Source: Luteimonas chenhongjianii (lineage in GTDB: Bacteria > Pseudomonadota > Gammaproteobacteria > Xanthomonadales > Xanthomonadaceae). From it: 64,000 nucleotides of DNA. The stretch is from positions 310,001-374,000 of the forward strand of contig NZ_CP023406.1 in the NCBI RefSeq assembly GCF_002327105.1, in the 5' to 3' direction. The position numbers and the translations under genes were made by a program. Positions 40,895-49,622 of the stretch are shown in pieces. Position 1 is the first letter of the stretch, and every line of letters starts with the position of its first letter. The notes under the pieces are model-generated. The model was not told where the DNA came from and ran no database searches. It was given only the letters and a program-made list of their open reading frames with translations.

Positions 40895-42871
40895 ATGCAC
40901 GGTCTCAACCCCCAACAAGCTGCGGCCCTCGGCCATGTCGAAGGTCCGTTGCTGGTGCTCGCCGGCGCCGGCAGCGGCAAGACGCGCGTGATCGTCGAGA
41001 AGATCGCGCACCTGATCCAGTCCGGGCGGTATCCGGCCAAGCGGATCGCGGCGATCACGTTCACCAACAAGTCGGCCAAGGAGATGCGCGAGCGCATCGC
41101 CAAGCGGATCCGTGGCGATGCCGCCGAAGGGCTGACGATCTGCACCTTCCACGCGCTCGGCCTGAAGATGCTGCAGATCGACCACGCCAAGCTCGGGCTG
41201 CGTCGGGGCTTCTCGATCTTCGATGCCGACGACAGCGCCTCGCAGATCAAGGACCTGCTGCCGGGCGTCAAGCCCGACGTGGTCCAGCTGATGCAGGGCC
41301 TGGTGTCGAAAGCCAAGAACGCCGGCCTGTCGCCCGAGCAGGCCCATGCGGTGTCGGTCAGCGCGCGCGAGTTCGAGGCGGCGGCGCTGTATGCGCGCTA
41401 CCAGGAGCGTTTGACTGCGTTCAACGCGGTGGATTTCGACGACCTGATCCGCCTGCCGGTACAGCTGCTCGAATCCGACGAGGACGCGCGCGATGCGTGG
41501 CGCGAACGCATCGGCTATCTGCTGGTGGACGAGTGCCAGGACACCAACGATGCGCAGTACCGCCTGCTCAAGGCGATTGCCGGCCCCAAGGGCAACTTCA
41601 CCTGCGTGGGCGACGACGACCAGAGCATCTATGCCTGGCGCGGCGCGAATCCGGAGAACCTCTCGGCGCTGGCAGACGACTATCCGGACCTGCGCATCGT
41701 CAAGCTCGAGCAGAACTACCGTTGCAGCAACCGCGTGCTGCGCGCGGCGAATGCGCTGATCGCCAACAACCCGCACGAGCACCCCAAGACCCTGTGGAGC
41801 GCGCAGGCCGATGGCGAGCGCATCCGCATCTGGGAGTGCCGCGACAGCGCCCACGAGGCGGAGAAGGTCGCCGGCGAGATCCATTTCCTGCAGTCGGCGC
41901 GCAAGGTGGAATGGAGCGAGTTCTGCATCCTGTTCCGCAGCAACCATCTCTCGCGCCCGCTGGAGAAAGCGCTGCAGCTGCTGCGCGTGCCCTACCACCT
42001 CAGTGGCGGCACCGCGTTCCTGGATCGCGGAGAGGTCAAGGACGCCATGTCCTGGCTGCGGATGCTGTCGAACCCGGACGACGACTCGGCCTTCCTGCGC
42101 GCGGTGCAGTCGCCGGCCCGCGGCGTCGGCCAGACCTCGCTCGCCCGGCTTGCCGAGCTGGCGCGCACCGCCGACATGCCGATGTCACGCGCGATCGAAT
42201 CGATGGGCCTGCTCAAGCAGCTGCCGCCGCGGGCGGCAAATGCGCTCAGCGAGTTCGCCGACATCCTGCGCGGACTGCGCGAGGATGCGCGCCGGCTGCC
42301 GCCGGGCGACCTGGTGCGCCAGCTCAACGAGCGCTCGGGCCTGATCGCGATGCTGCAGGCGCAGTGCAAATCCGAGGACCTGTTCCGGATCCGCCGCGGC
42401 AACCTGGACGAACTGGCCGACTGGTTCGAAGGCGCCCGGGGAGCCGGACCCGGCGAACTCGCCTCGCAACTCGCCCTGCTCACGCATGCCGACAAGGGCG
42501 ATGCGGGCAACCAGGTGCGGCTGATGAGCATGCACGCGGCCAAGGGCCTGGAATTCCGCTACGTCTTCATCATCGGCATGGACGACAACACCCTGCCGCA
42601 CGAGTCGAGTATCGACGAGGGCCGCATCGACGAGGAACGACGCCTGCTCTACGTGGGCATCACCCGGGCCAAGGAACAGCTGTGGCTGAGCTATCCGCGC
42701 GAAACCCAGCGCTGGGGCCAGAAGCTGCGACTGACCCCGAGCCGCTTCTTCGAGGAGCTGCCGGCGGCGGAGATCCAGCGCGACGGCGCCGATCCGGTGG
42801 CCGACGCGGCGCGCAAGCGCGAACGTGCGGACCACGGATTCGCGGCGATCAAGGCGCTGCTGGAAAGCTGA
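40895..42871 (+). CDS. rep: ATP-dependent DNA helicase Rep
   Basis: 658 residues from ATG 40895 (MHGLNPQQAAALGHVEGPLL). UvrD/Rep superfamily 1 motifs: LAGAGSGKTRVIVEKIAHL, AITFTNKSAKEMRERI, LLVDECQDTN, VGDDDQSIYAWRGA, LEQNYRCSNRVLRAANALI, MSMHAAKGLEFRYVFIIG and YVGITRAKEQLWLSY. Length fits Rep rather than UvrD, and the C-terminus is short. A 3'-5' helicase that clears replication forks. Confidence 0.95.
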   Translation: MHGLNPQQAAALGHVEGPLLVLAGAGSGKTRVIVEKIAHLIQSGRYPAKRIAAITFTNKSAKEMRERIAKRIRGDAAEGLTICTFHALGLKMLQIDHAKLGLRRGFSIFDADDSASQIKDLLPGVKPDVVQLMQGLVSKAKNAGLSPEQAHAVSVSAREFEAAALYARYQERLTAFNAVDFDDLIRLPVQLLESDEDARDAWRERIGYLLVDECQDTNDAQYRLLKAIAGPKGNFTCVGDDDQSIYAWRGANPENLSALADDYPDLRIVKLEQNYRCSNRVLRAANALIANNPHEHPKTLWSAQADGERIRIWECRDSAHEAEKVAGEIHFLQSARKVEWSEFCILFRSNHLSRPLEKALQLLRVPYHLSGGTAFLDRGEVKDAMSWLRMLSNPDDDSAFLRAVQSPARGVGQTSLARLAELARTADMPMSRAIESMGLLKQLPPRAANALSEFADILRGLREDARRLPPGDLVRQLNERSGLIAMLQAQCKSEDLFRIRRGNLDELADWFEGARGAGPGELASQLALLTHADKGDAGNQVRLMSMHAAKGLEFRYVFIIGMDDNTLPHESSIDEGRIDEERRLLYVGITRAKEQLWLSYPRETQRWGQKLRLTPSRFFEELPAAEIQRDGADPVADAARKRERADHGFAAIKALLES

Positions 42872-42942
42872 GAGGGCCAGCCGGGCAGCCGGCAGCAGGC
42901 AAGGAAACCGGCAACCATCGGGCCTTGGCGGCCCTTGCAGGA

Positions 42943-43608
42943 TCAGGCCGGCAGGCGTGCAGCCAACGCGTCCAGCGCTTCGCGCAGGGCGGTGACTTCC
43001 GCCTCCAATGCCTCCACGCGGGCGGCCAGCGCGGGTTCGGTCGCGGAGCCCCCCGACTGGACGCCTGCCGCGGCGGCCGCTTCGACATCCACCGGCCCGC
43101 ACAGCAGGTGTGCATACCGGTCTTCGCGGCGACCGGCCGACCGCGGGATCCGGACCGCCAGACCCTTGCCGACCAGTCGCTCGAGGTGATGCCGCGCATC
43201 CTCGGCATCTGCGAAGGCGTGCAGTCGCTCGCCGCGCGACACCAGTTCGCCCACGGTCTGCACGCCGCGCAGCATCAGCAATGCCAGCAGCACCACCTGC
43301 GGCTGCGGGATGTCGAGCGCGGTGCCGAGCACATGCTCATGCCGCTCGGCGCGCGAGGAGAACGACTGCCGGGCGAACCGGTGGCCTTCCAGCTGCCGCA
43401 GGGCATGCTGGACATCGCCGAACGAGACCGACATCACCGGCTCGCGCGCGGTCTTCTGGTTGGCCGCGCTCTGGGCGGCATTGACCGTAAGTGGATAGAC
43501 ATCCGGCGTGGTCGCCTGCTTCTCCACCAGGCAGCCGAGCACCCTGGCCTCGATCGCCGACAGCCGGGGCCAGCGGTCCTGGGGCGGTGCGTGTATCTGC
43601 GTTTCCAT
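42943..43608 (-). CDS. YceH family (DUF480) protein
   Basis: 221 residues from ATG 43608. DUF480 winged-helix pair: [60 protein letters not shown] and [20 protein letters not shown]. The C-terminus is a short predicted coiled coil ([20 protein letters not shown]). The family resembles tandem winged-helix DNA-binding proteins; role unproven. It is divergent from the lipoprotein phosphatase gene. Confidence 0.9.
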   Translation of the reverse strand: METQIHAPPQDRWPRLSAIEARVLGCLVEKQATTPDVYPLTVNAAQSAANQKTAREPVMSVSFGDVQHALRQLEGHRFARQSFSSRAERHEHVLGTALDIPQPQVVLLALLMLRGVQTVGELVSRGERLHAFADAEDARHHLERLVGKGLAVRIPRSAGRREDRYAHLLCGPVDVEAAAAAGVQSGGSATEPALAARVEALEAEVTALREALDALAARLPA

Positions 43609-43720
43609 CACATCGTCGGTCTTTCGAAGGGGCCTCAGGATGCCGGCGCTGCGCCCGGCTGTCATGTTCGGCGCGAGCACGCCCGGTAAACTGACGCATT
43701 CACACGAAGTTGGACCCGCC

Positions 43721-44632
43721 ATGCGACTGCCCAAACCCGCCCTGCTCGCGAGCGCCTTGCTGCTCTCCGCCTGCACGCCGAGCGCGCCCGCCGACACCAA
43801 GGGCGCGCCGCCGTCGGCTGCACCGGCAGCGGCCCAGTCCCCCGCAGCGACGGCGCCCAGCGACAACCTCAATGCGGTGCTGTGGATCCAGCGCTCGGAG
43901 GAATACCGCGCCAACAGCCTGTCGATCTTCCGCGCCGCCGCCGATCATCTCGACGCCGCGCTTGCCGAGAAGAACTGGGACGCACTTGTGCCCGAAGAGC
44001 GCGAGCTGATCGGTACGGCCACCGCGCTGCCGCCGGCCGTGATCATGGACATCGACGAGACCGTGCTCGACAACTCGCCCTATCAGGCGCGTCTGATCCA
44101 GAACGGCCTGGAATACAACGACATCACCTGGGCGCAATGGGTCGCCGAGAAGAAGGCCAAGCCGGTGCCGGGCGTGCTCGACTTCGCCAGGGCCGCAGAG
44201 GCCAAGGGCGTGACCATCCTGTATCTGTCCAACCGCGCCCAGCATCTGCAGCAGGCCACGCTTGCGAACCTGCGTGCCGAAGGCCTGCCGGTGAAGGACG
44301 AGAGTGTGTTCCTGGGCCTGGGCACCGTCGTCGAAGGCTGCGAGCAGCACGGGACCGAGAAGACCTGCCGCCGCCGTCTGGCCGGACGCGACTACCGCGT
44401 GCTGATGCAGTTCGGCGACCAGCTGGGCGATTTCGTCGACATCCTCTCCAACACCCCGGAAGCCCGGACCGCGCTGCTGGACGAATACGGTGACTGGTTC
44501 GGCGAACGCTGGTGGATGCTGGCCAATCCCAGCTACGGCGGATGGGAACCGGCGCAGTTCAACAACGCGTGGAACCAGCCGGCGGGTGCACGGCGGGAAG
44601 CCAAGCGCGCGGCCCTGGACCTGGCGCGCTGA
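43721..44632 (+). CDS. Class C acid phosphatase / 5'-nucleotidase, lipoprotein e(P4) family
   Basis: 303 residues from ATG 43721; [14 protein letters not shown] is a signal with lipobox LSAC, followed by an Ala/Pro linker. The HAD-type phosphatase core shows [17 protein letters not shown] (D-x-D nucleophile), [12 protein letters not shown], and [14 protein letters not shown] (acidic motif). It is expected on the outer membrane, dephosphorylating nucleoside monophosphates and NMN for uptake. The large centre ([12 protein letters not shown]) matches the family. It ends 120 bp before the first T3SS-islet dyad. Confidence 0.93.
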   Translation: MRLPKPALLASALLLSACTPSAPADTKGAPPSAAPAAAQSPAATAPSDNLNAVLWIQRSEEYRANSLSIFRAAADHLDAALAEKNWDALVPEERELIGTATALPPAVIMDIDETVLDNSPYQARLIQNGLEYNDITWAQWVAEKKAKPVPGVLDFARAAEAKGVTILYLSNRAQHLQQATLANLRAEGLPVKDESVFLGLGTVVEGCEQHGTEKTCRRRLAGRDYRVLMQFGDQLGDFVDILSNTPEARTALLDEYGDWFGERWWMLANPSYGGWEPAQFNNAWNQPAGARREAKRAALDLAR

Positions 44633-44752
44633 GTTCGTTGAGGCCGGCCGGCTGACGCCTGGCCGGTTGCTCCCGGCCGGGCGTCCAGACGACACCTGCG
44701 CCACCGGTCGGTTGCCTGCCACGATGCGACCGGGGTCGCAGAACGGCGCAAT

Positions 44753-44768
44753 CTAGGGTTGACCCCAG
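44753..44768 (+). promoter_or_regulatory. Islet dyad copy 1 (CTAGGG-TTGA-CCCCAG)
   Basis: The arms CTAGGG and CCCCAG match the islet consensus CTAGGG-N4-CCCTAG with one mismatch. It lies 92 bp before the GTG start of the Ala/Pro-rich membrane protein and in the same orientation as that gene's leader. A tetraloop hairpin CCTACC-TTCG-GGTAGG follows at 44791-44806. Confidence 0.6.
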
Positions 44769-44790
44769 AGTGTGCAGATCGGGCACGGCC

Positions 44791-44806
44791 CCTACCTTCG
44801 GGTAGG
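44791..44806 (+). promoter_or_regulatory. UUCG-tetraloop hairpin in presumed leader
   Basis: CCTACC (44791-44796), TTCG, GGTAGG (44801-44806): a perfect 6-bp stem closed by C-UUCG-G, an unusually stable tetraloop. It lies between dyad copy 1 and the ribosome site of the next gene. There is no T-tract, so it is more likely an mRNA stability or processing element than a terminator. Confidence 0.4.
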
Positions 44807-44859
44807 CCGCAAGAGCGGCAAGCGTGTTTCCGCCTGCCATCCTGCCCCCGGAGGCAAAG

Positions 44860-46416
44860 GTGTCTCCTCCCCAGCTCCCGGGCCTGTCCGGCCTGCCCCG
44901 GCTACCTCCGCTTCCGGGCCTCGGGCTCGGCCGTGGCGGGCCATCCGGCCTGGGCAATGCGTTGAGCCAGCACTTCGGGAGCTTCATGCAGGGGGCCCCG
45001 GGCCGCATGCTGCCGGACATCTTTCCCGGCACCCGTGCCGGCGGAACTCCCGCCGCCGCCGCGAATACGCCGGGCGCCCCCGCGCCCACGTCTGCGGCAT
45101 CGAGCCCCGGCCTTCCGAGCCTTCAGCTGCCCGGCGGCGTGACGATCGCGCCCCCGCCGGGCCCGCCCGCCCATGCGCCCGCAGCCGCGGCGTCGTCCGC
45201 GCCGACCGCTGGCCATCCCGGAAATCCGGGACTCTCCGGCCCGGGCCCCGGGCTGACGGGGGCAGCCGGGAATCTCCTCGGCGGGGTCGCGGGCACCCTG
45301 CGTCATCTGCTGGGGGCACCAGCGCCCCAAACCGGTCCGGCTTCGCCGTCCGACAACCAGACCGGCGCGCTTTCTGGACGCGGAGCCGGCCCGGGCACGG
45401 CGCCAGCAACTTCCAACGCGCCAAGCGCTCCATCAGGCCCCGGCGGGCTGCCAGCGCAGGCCGCGGCCACCGCGGCGAATGCAGTCCGTTCGCTGGCCAA
45501 CGCGCTGCCCGCGGCCTCGCCTGCGCCTGCGCAGGGGGCGGCTGCGCCCGTTTCCACGCCGTCGAGCCAGTCCCCGGCGCCCCTGGCGCAGGCCACCTCC
45601 CAGCCGATGCAGGCACCGCTCGCCGCGGCGTCCCAGCCAGCACCGACCACGCCCGCATCCATACAGGCGCCTGCTGCGGGCCCACAGGCTGCTCCGTCAG
45701 CCCAGACGAATACAGGCGCGCCGCCATCGCAAGCGGCAACCACGGCGCCTCTGCCCGCCCAGGCACAGCCTGCGCGTGCGGATGCCCCGATGGCTGCCGC
45801 CAGCGACCGCCCGGCGACTGCGCCGCCGGCGCAGGCCCCGGTCCAGGCCAACCCGGCAGCGCTCGCCCAGGGCGCCTCCCTGCTTGCCGCCGTTCCGCTG
45901 GCGGCGACCGTGGCCCAGGCACCGGTCGTGCAACAGCTCGCCGGCAATCCCCAGGCCCAGGCGCCGGGGAATCCCGTCGCGGGGGCCGCCGCGCTGGATG
46001 CAGGCGGCGCGGCGCGCGTGGAACTCACCGGCGCCGGAACCTTCACCGCCGAGGGCCCCGGACTGCGGCGGCGCGAGCGCATGAAAGCCGGCGCGCACGT
46101 TCTGGGGCAGTGGATGCTGGCCGCAGCCCAGGGTCGCCTGCACCTGGTGCGCCCCTTCGATGCGGATACGCCAAGGGAAGTGGCCAAGGCATTCCAGTGG
46201 CTGTTCTGGGTCCTCGCGATCGTGGCCTATGGGTGCCTCGGCCTGGTGCTCGTCAGTTTCCTGCTGAGCTTGGGCGAGTTGCCGTCGGCCCCGGTCATGC
46301 GCCGCTGGACCGGGGAATTCGCGTTGTCCGGCCTGTTCGCCGCTGTCGGAGCCTGGTGGCTCGGCAGGCAGCTCACCCGCGCGCAACGCCCGCGTCCCGA
46401 CCCGATCCGCCGCTGA
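44860..46416 (+). CDS. Ala/Pro-rich protein with C-terminal membrane hairpin (T3SS islet)
   Basis: 518 residues from GTG 44860, which has GGAGG five bases upstream; the frame opens earlier (GTG 44824) without a ribosome site. Residues 1-400 are low-complexity Ala, Pro, Gln, Gly and Ser with no sign of a signal peptide. The last 120 residues are different: a basic helix (GLRRRERMKAGAHVLGQWML), two membrane helices (AFQWLFWVLAIVAYGCLGLV and FALSGLFAAVGAWWLG) and a basic tail. A long disordered N-terminus plus C-terminal TM hairpin recalls type III translocators or membrane-targeted effectors, but I see no homology. Codon use is normal for the genome. Dyad copy 1 lies upstream. Confidence 0.65.
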   Translation: MSPPQLPGLSGLPRLPPLPGLGLGRGGPSGLGNALSQHFGSFMQGAPGRMLPDIFPGTRAGGTPAAAANTPGAPAPTSAASSPGLPSLQLPGGVTIAPPPGPPAHAPAAAASSAPTAGHPGNPGLSGPGPGLTGAAGNLLGGVAGTLRHLLGAPAPQTGPASPSDNQTGALSGRGAGPGTAPATSNAPSAPSGPGGLPAQAAATAANAVRSLANALPAASPAPAQGAAAPVSTPSSQSPAPLAQATSQPMQAPLAAASQPAPTTPASIQAPAAGPQAAPSAQTNTGAPPSQAATTAPLPAQAQPARADAPMAAASDRPATAPPAQAPVQANPAALAQGASLLAAVPLAATVAQAPVVQQLAGNPQAQAPGNPVAGAAALDAGGAARVELTGAGTFTAEGPGLRRRERMKAGAHVLGQWMLAAAQGRLHLVRPFDADTPREVAKAFQWLFWVLAIVAYGCLGLVLVSFLLSLGELPSAPVMRRWTGEFALSGLFAAVGAWWLGRQLTRAQRPRPDPIRR

Positions 46417-46417
46417 C

Positions 46418-47113
46418 TCAGCGCGCGACGAGCCCGCCGTCGCCAAGAGCAAGACGCTGCAGGTCCACACCGTTGCCCAGCAGGCCCTGCCGCACGTTCG
46501 CCGACAGGGCATCAAGCGCCTGACGATCACCGCTGCGCTTCAGCGACTGGTAGGTCAGCGCCGACACCATCGTCAGATACGCCGTCCGCTCGGCCTGCGC
46601 CTGTTTGTCGGCATTGGTCATCGCGGCGATTTCCGGCACGGCAGCGAGCGGACCGATCAGCTGCCGACGCACCGCACGCTGGCCTGCCGGCGACTGCCGT
46701 GAATCGCGATCGTTGGCGACCTCCCACGAGATCAGCAGGTGCGCAGCCAGGACATCGCTAAGGTTCGTGGGGTCGTATCCATAGCGACGCAGGATCCTGT
46801 CGAATTCACGCAGCATCTTGCCCGAGCCGATGACCTTCTCCAGATCCGCGACCTGCTGCGGGTTGCGGCCGAAGGCGCGGATCGTCTCCTGCTGCACGCG
46901 GGCGCTGACCGCAGGGTCGCGTCGGAACGACAGCGCCTCCACCGCCCGCGCATCGACCTGGGTCGGTGCGGACCGGCTGGTGGCCTGCTGCAGAGCGCGT
47001 CGGACACTGGCATCGCCGTCGGCGGCGGTGGCCGACGTCGCCACCGCGCACAGCAGTACGAACGCCCAGGCCATCCAGCTGTAACGGGCTTTCGCAAGAG
47101 GCCTCTCGGTCAT
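46418..47113 (-). CDS. Exported protein related to its upstream neighbour (DUF6683-like)
   Basis: 231 residues from ATG 47113; a signal peptide (WMAWAFVLLCAVATSATAAD) predicts export. The C-terminal half (SDVLAAHLLISWEVANDRDS, AERTAYLTMVSALTYQSLKR) aligns loosely with the protein encoded at 47187-47894, so the two are probably paralogues; the pattern reminds me of the family I know as DUF6683, from memory only. No catalytic motif. It is the last of three co-directional genes for exported proteins, 73 bp after the previous one, and converges with the Ala/Pro-rich gene with one base between stops. Confidence 0.7.
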   Translation of the reverse strand: MTERPLAKARYSWMAWAFVLLCAVATSATAADGDASVRRALQQATSRSAPTQVDARAVEALSFRRDPAVSARVQQETIRAFGRNPQQVADLEKVIGSGKMLREFDRILRRYGYDPTNLSDVLAAHLLISWEVANDRDSRQSPAGQRAVRRQLIGPLAAVPEIAAMTNADKQAQAERTAYLTMVSALTYQSLKRSGDRQALDALSANVRQGLLGNGVDLQRLALGDGGLVAR

Positions 47114-47186
47114 GGGAAATCCTGTGATCTGAAAACGCATATTGGTTTTCACGCCCCGCGTCCCGAATGGAGCCTGCGAGACACGT

Positions 47187-47894
47187 TCAACGTTCGACGA
47201 ATCCTTCGCCGGTCAGGTCGAAGCGCGCGAGATCGTTGTGGGACAGGCGCAGGAAATCCTCTCGCACCGTTTCCCGAAAGACAGCGATTCCATCCGCGTC
47301 CTGGCGCTGTCGAACACGCGCGTTCTCGCGCATTAACACCGCCGCCAGCAGCTCGTAGAGTCGGCGCTGTCGCAAACCTTCAGCAGACCGTTCGAAATCC
47401 GCGGCCTTGCTCCACAGTGACTGCATCTGCTGCTGCAGCCCGCGCACCTGCTCAGGCGATGCGCGCGTGCCGTTGTAGGCCTCCCAGGACGCGACAAACA
47501 ACATCACATTGGCCGGAATCAGCTGGCCTCGCGTCAGCCCGCTCGCCTGGTAGCGCGCCTGCAGCAATGCATCCGCATCACCCGATTCGACGAACGCCGA
47601 GACATCCTGCACCGGCAGACTGGTGAGCTGGGAGTAGCCGGCCACGAAGTCCCGGTCCACGCCCGAGGCATCCGTCTCCCGCGCGCTGGCAGTCTCCCGG
47701 CCCGCCGCGGATGTCGACGCACGGCCGGAGAATCCCTCGCGATAGGCCTTCATGAAAGCTGCGTCGAGTTGCGCTGCATCAGTAACAGGGGCGTCGGCCT
47801 CGGCAGCCGTCGCCGCACTCCCGCCAGGACTACCGGAACAGCCAGTGGTGGATCCTACTAACAGTGCGATCAGCGTGAGGACACTGGAACGCAT
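47187..47894 (-). CDS. Lipoprotein related to downstream exported protein (DUF6683-like)
   Basis: 235 residues from ATG 47894 (MRSSVLTLIALLVGSTTGCS) with a lipobox-like TTGC, so probably a lipoprotein. After an Ala/Asp/Ser linker, residues about 120-235 contain RGQLIPANVMLFVASWEAYN, RRLYELLAAVLMRENARVRQ and LARFDLTGEGFVER, which match in order and spacing the equivalent part of the 46418 protein. It lies 12 bp after the 47906 gene, in the same transcription unit. Function unknown; the location next to T3SS genes suggests an envelope role, which is inference. Confidence 0.72.
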   Translation of the reverse strand: MRSSVLTLIALLVGSTTGCSGSPGGSAATAAEADAPVTDAAQLDAAFMKAYREGFSGRASTSAAGRETASARETDASGVDRDFVAGYSQLTSLPVQDVSAFVESGDADALLQARYQASGLTRGQLIPANVMLFVASWEAYNGTRASPEQVRGLQQQMQSLWSKAADFERSAEGLRQRRLYELLAAVLMRENARVRQRQDADGIAVFRETVREDFLRLSHNDLARFDLTGEGFVER

Positions 47895-47905
47895 CGACGC
47901 CCCCT

Positions 47906-48292
47906 TCAATCGCGCTCGGCGCGCGCGTCGCGTCGCCCCATTTCTGTGGCCCACGCGTTCGCACTGGCGACGCCATCGGCCGCGACGCGTCGCGCATACT
48001 CGCGGCGTAGCGCCGCCAAGTGCTCATCCCGCGACTTGCCACTATTGGCGTAGTCGTCATCCTTGCCGGGGTGAGGCTCAGGCAGATCCTTGGGGGCGCT
48101 CCGCATCGCGGATTGTGACAGCGCGTTCTGCCCGTATCCCATGCCGAGATCAAGCGTGGCGCCCGGATCGTACTGGGCCATCGCCAGCGACCACGGCGCC
48201 GAGGCACACAACAGCGCCAATGCCACGCGGCCATTGCGCCGCCACCGCACGGGGCACCTGAGCGCCTGTATTCCAGATTTCGCATTCGTCAT
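47906..48292 (-). CDS. Small exported protein with G-x-A-x-A-N-A-W tail
   Basis: 128 residues from ATG 48292. Twin basic residues then a hydrophobic stretch (GRVALALLCASAPWSLAMAQ) act as a signal peptide. The mature part is short and charged and ends in LRREYARRVAADGVASANAW plus a basic helix, the same tail as the proteins at 1137 and 49623. First gene of a three-gene unit of exported proteins. It lies 90 bp beyond the terminator at 48383, so its promoter should be between. Confidence 0.62.
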   Translation of the reverse strand: MTNAKSGIQALRCPVRWRRNGRVALALLCASAPWSLAMAQYDPGATLDLGMGYGQNALSQSAMRSAPKDLPEPHPGKDDDYANSGKSRDEHLAALRREYARRVAADGVASANAWATEMGRRDARAERD

Positions 48293-48382
48293 CACGTATC
48301 TCCGGATGGTCACCGACCGATGCTCGCGCGACACCCGTCATCCCGATGTCGCAGCACCCGGTTGGGCAGCGGAAATGAAGAA

Positions 48383-48404
48383 GGGCAGGTGCAAGCACCT
48401 GCCC
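48383..48404 (-). terminator. Terminator after the 108-aa islet gene
   Basis: GGGCAGGTGC (48383-48392), AA, GCACCTGCCC (48395-48404): a perfect 10-bp stem. On the minus strand it is followed by TTCTTCATTT. It lies 25 bp after the stop of the gene at 48429. Confidence 0.85.
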
Positions 48405-48428
48405 CTCCAGTACCGCGCTCGCGAACGA

Positions 48429-48755
48429 TTACTGCTTGCGGGCGTTCGCTGCCAGACCTTCACCGATCGACTTGATCGCGGTCGAAATGGTGTTCGACAG
48501 CATGTTGAACATCTGGGACTCAGCCTGAAACTCCGTCTGCGTTGCGCTGAATTTCTGCGCATCGTCCTTGCCGGTCAGTCCGTTCAGTTTCTCGCTGAGA
48601 TCGTTGAGCTTCTGGGCCTTCTCGCCGAGGATGCTGCCCATCGCCTTGGCGATGGCCACCAGCCAGCTTTCACCCTTTCCGCCCTTGCCCTCACCGCTGA
48701 TGCTGTCGAGGCCGGTCTGGGCGATCTGCAGATTCACTTCGAAGTTGACGCTCAT
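48429..48755 (-). CDS. 108-aa T3SS-associated protein, paralogue of 56162 gene
   Basis: 108 residues from ATG 48755, with AGGAG upstream. No signal peptide; helical throughout. Alignment with the 108-aa protein next to sctI (56162-56488) shows shared positions: S-W at the start of a helix (SWLVAIAKAMGSILGEKAQK against SWYEAMSRAWGQTLDQQATK), a central L-S, A-E-S, L-S-N, S-T, S-[VI]-G and the terminal R-K-Q. Such small helical proteins without signal peptides are typical of needle, inner-rod or filament subunits exported by T3SS. Which of these it is cannot be decided here. It is monocistronic: dyad copy 2 lies 150 bp upstream and a strong terminator follows. Confidence 0.7.
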   Translation of the reverse strand: MSVNFEVNLQIAQTGLDSISGEGKGGKGESWLVAIAKAMGSILGEKAQKLNDLSEKLNGLTGKDDAQKFSATQTEFQAESQMFNMLSNTISTAIKSIGEGLAANARKQ

Positions 48756-48904
48756 TGGACGATCTCCTGGGTTTCAAAGTTTTGGAAAACACGTGAATCC
48801 GTCTAACCGGCCGAGTCCGCCGCGCATTGCCTCTGCTGCATCAGGATGTTCGAGCCGCATATCGCTGATGTGCCAATCGTGCTCGTCGTGTGAGGCACCG
48901 GCAA

Positions 48905-48920
48905 CTAGGGCGTACCCTAG
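48905..48920 (-). promoter_or_regulatory. Islet dyad copy 2 (CTAGGG-N4-CCCTAG)
   Basis: CTAGGG (48905-48910), CGTA, CCCTAG (48915-48920): perfect 6-bp arms. It lies 150 bp upstream of the 108-aa gene's start on the minus strand, and 25 bp after the stop of the gene at 48945. No clear -10 element was identified downstream. Confidence 0.7.
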
Positions 48921-48944
48921 AAAACCACTGCCTTCGCTATTCAG

Positions 48945-49361
48945 TCATGCGGCCGTACGTTCGTTTCCGCCGCCCTGTGCGGCCAGCCACGTGCGCGCCG
49001 CCTCCTCACCCTCCTCTCGCGAGATACGTGCGAACTCAAGTGCACGCTTGACGCCTGGATTGTCGAAGACCCGGCAGCTTTCCGCGAATGCTTGCTCGAC
49101 CTCGTCGCTGCCCGCCTGATCGACCAGGCCGCTGGCATGCAGCACGCCCAGCGTTTGCGCCAGACTCGCGCGGATCTGCGCCGCGTCGGAGGGATCCTGC
49201 AGTGACGACATGTTGTCGAGCGACTGCTCCATCTGGGCCAACATGCTTTCACGACTCGCGGCGTCGATATCGCGCTGCTCGCGTAGTTCCGCTTCGAAAC
49301 GCTCGAGCAGTGAGGCGCGCAGTGCCTTGAAATCGGTGGTCGGACTGGATGCGGATGACAT
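48945..49361 (-). CDS. Small helical cytosolic protein of the T3SS islet
   Basis: 138 residues from ATG 49361 with GGAG about eight bases upstream. Acidic, helical, no signal peptide (LRASLLERFEAELREQRDID, ESMLAQMEQSLDNMSSL). The C-terminus has ISREEGEEAARTWLAAQ, a weaker form of the G-x3-A-x-x-W tail found in neighbouring proteins. Size and charge would fit a T3SS chaperone or a secreted regulator, but no chaperone motif is recognisable. Dyad copy 3 lies 164 bp upstream, so it is probably its own transcription unit. Confidence 0.6.
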   Translation of the reverse strand: MSSASSPTTDFKALRASLLERFEAELREQRDIDAASRESMLAQMEQSLDNMSSLQDPSDAAQIRASLAQTLGVLHASGLVDQAGSDEVEQAFAESCRVFDNPGVKRALEFARISREEGEEAARTWLAAQGGGNERTAA

Positions 49362-49524
49362 GCGCTGAACTCCATTCTTGAGGCGATGCGACGGAGCACT
49401 TCTGCCTGGCGTCGCACCGCGGGTGCGGTTTACGTCAGGCTGCAGTCTGGACGATGAAGCCTTCGTAGTGGGTGGCTGCTGGCGAGCCCGTGTCGATGAT
49501 GCGGTCCCGCCACCGTCGATGCAT

Positions 49525-49540
49525 CTAGGTCGGGCCCTAG
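49525..49540 (-). promoter_or_regulatory. Islet dyad copy 3 (CTAGGT-CGGG-CCCTAG)
   Basis: CTAGGT (49525-49530), CGGG, CCCTAG (49535-49540): one mismatch in the left arm. It lies 164 bp upstream of the gene starting at 49361 (minus strand), with a long leader that includes a CGCACC/GGTGCG hairpin near 49412-49426. Confidence 0.6.
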
Positions 49541-49558
49541 GCCTTGGATACCCAGAAT

Positions 49559-49588
49559 GAAAAGCCTGCAGGGTGACCTGCAGGCTTC
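49559..49588 (-). terminator. Terminator after the 49623 gene
   Basis: AAGCCTGCAG (49563-49572), six-base loop, CTGCAGGCTT (49579-49588): a perfect 10-bp stem followed on the minus strand by TTTTCATTC. It ends the two-gene unit 50159-49623 and lies only about 20 bp before dyad copy 3 of the next unit. Confidence 0.85.
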
Positions 49589-49622
49589 TTCGGTATGGCA
49601 GTCCGATGGCAAGCGGGGACGC

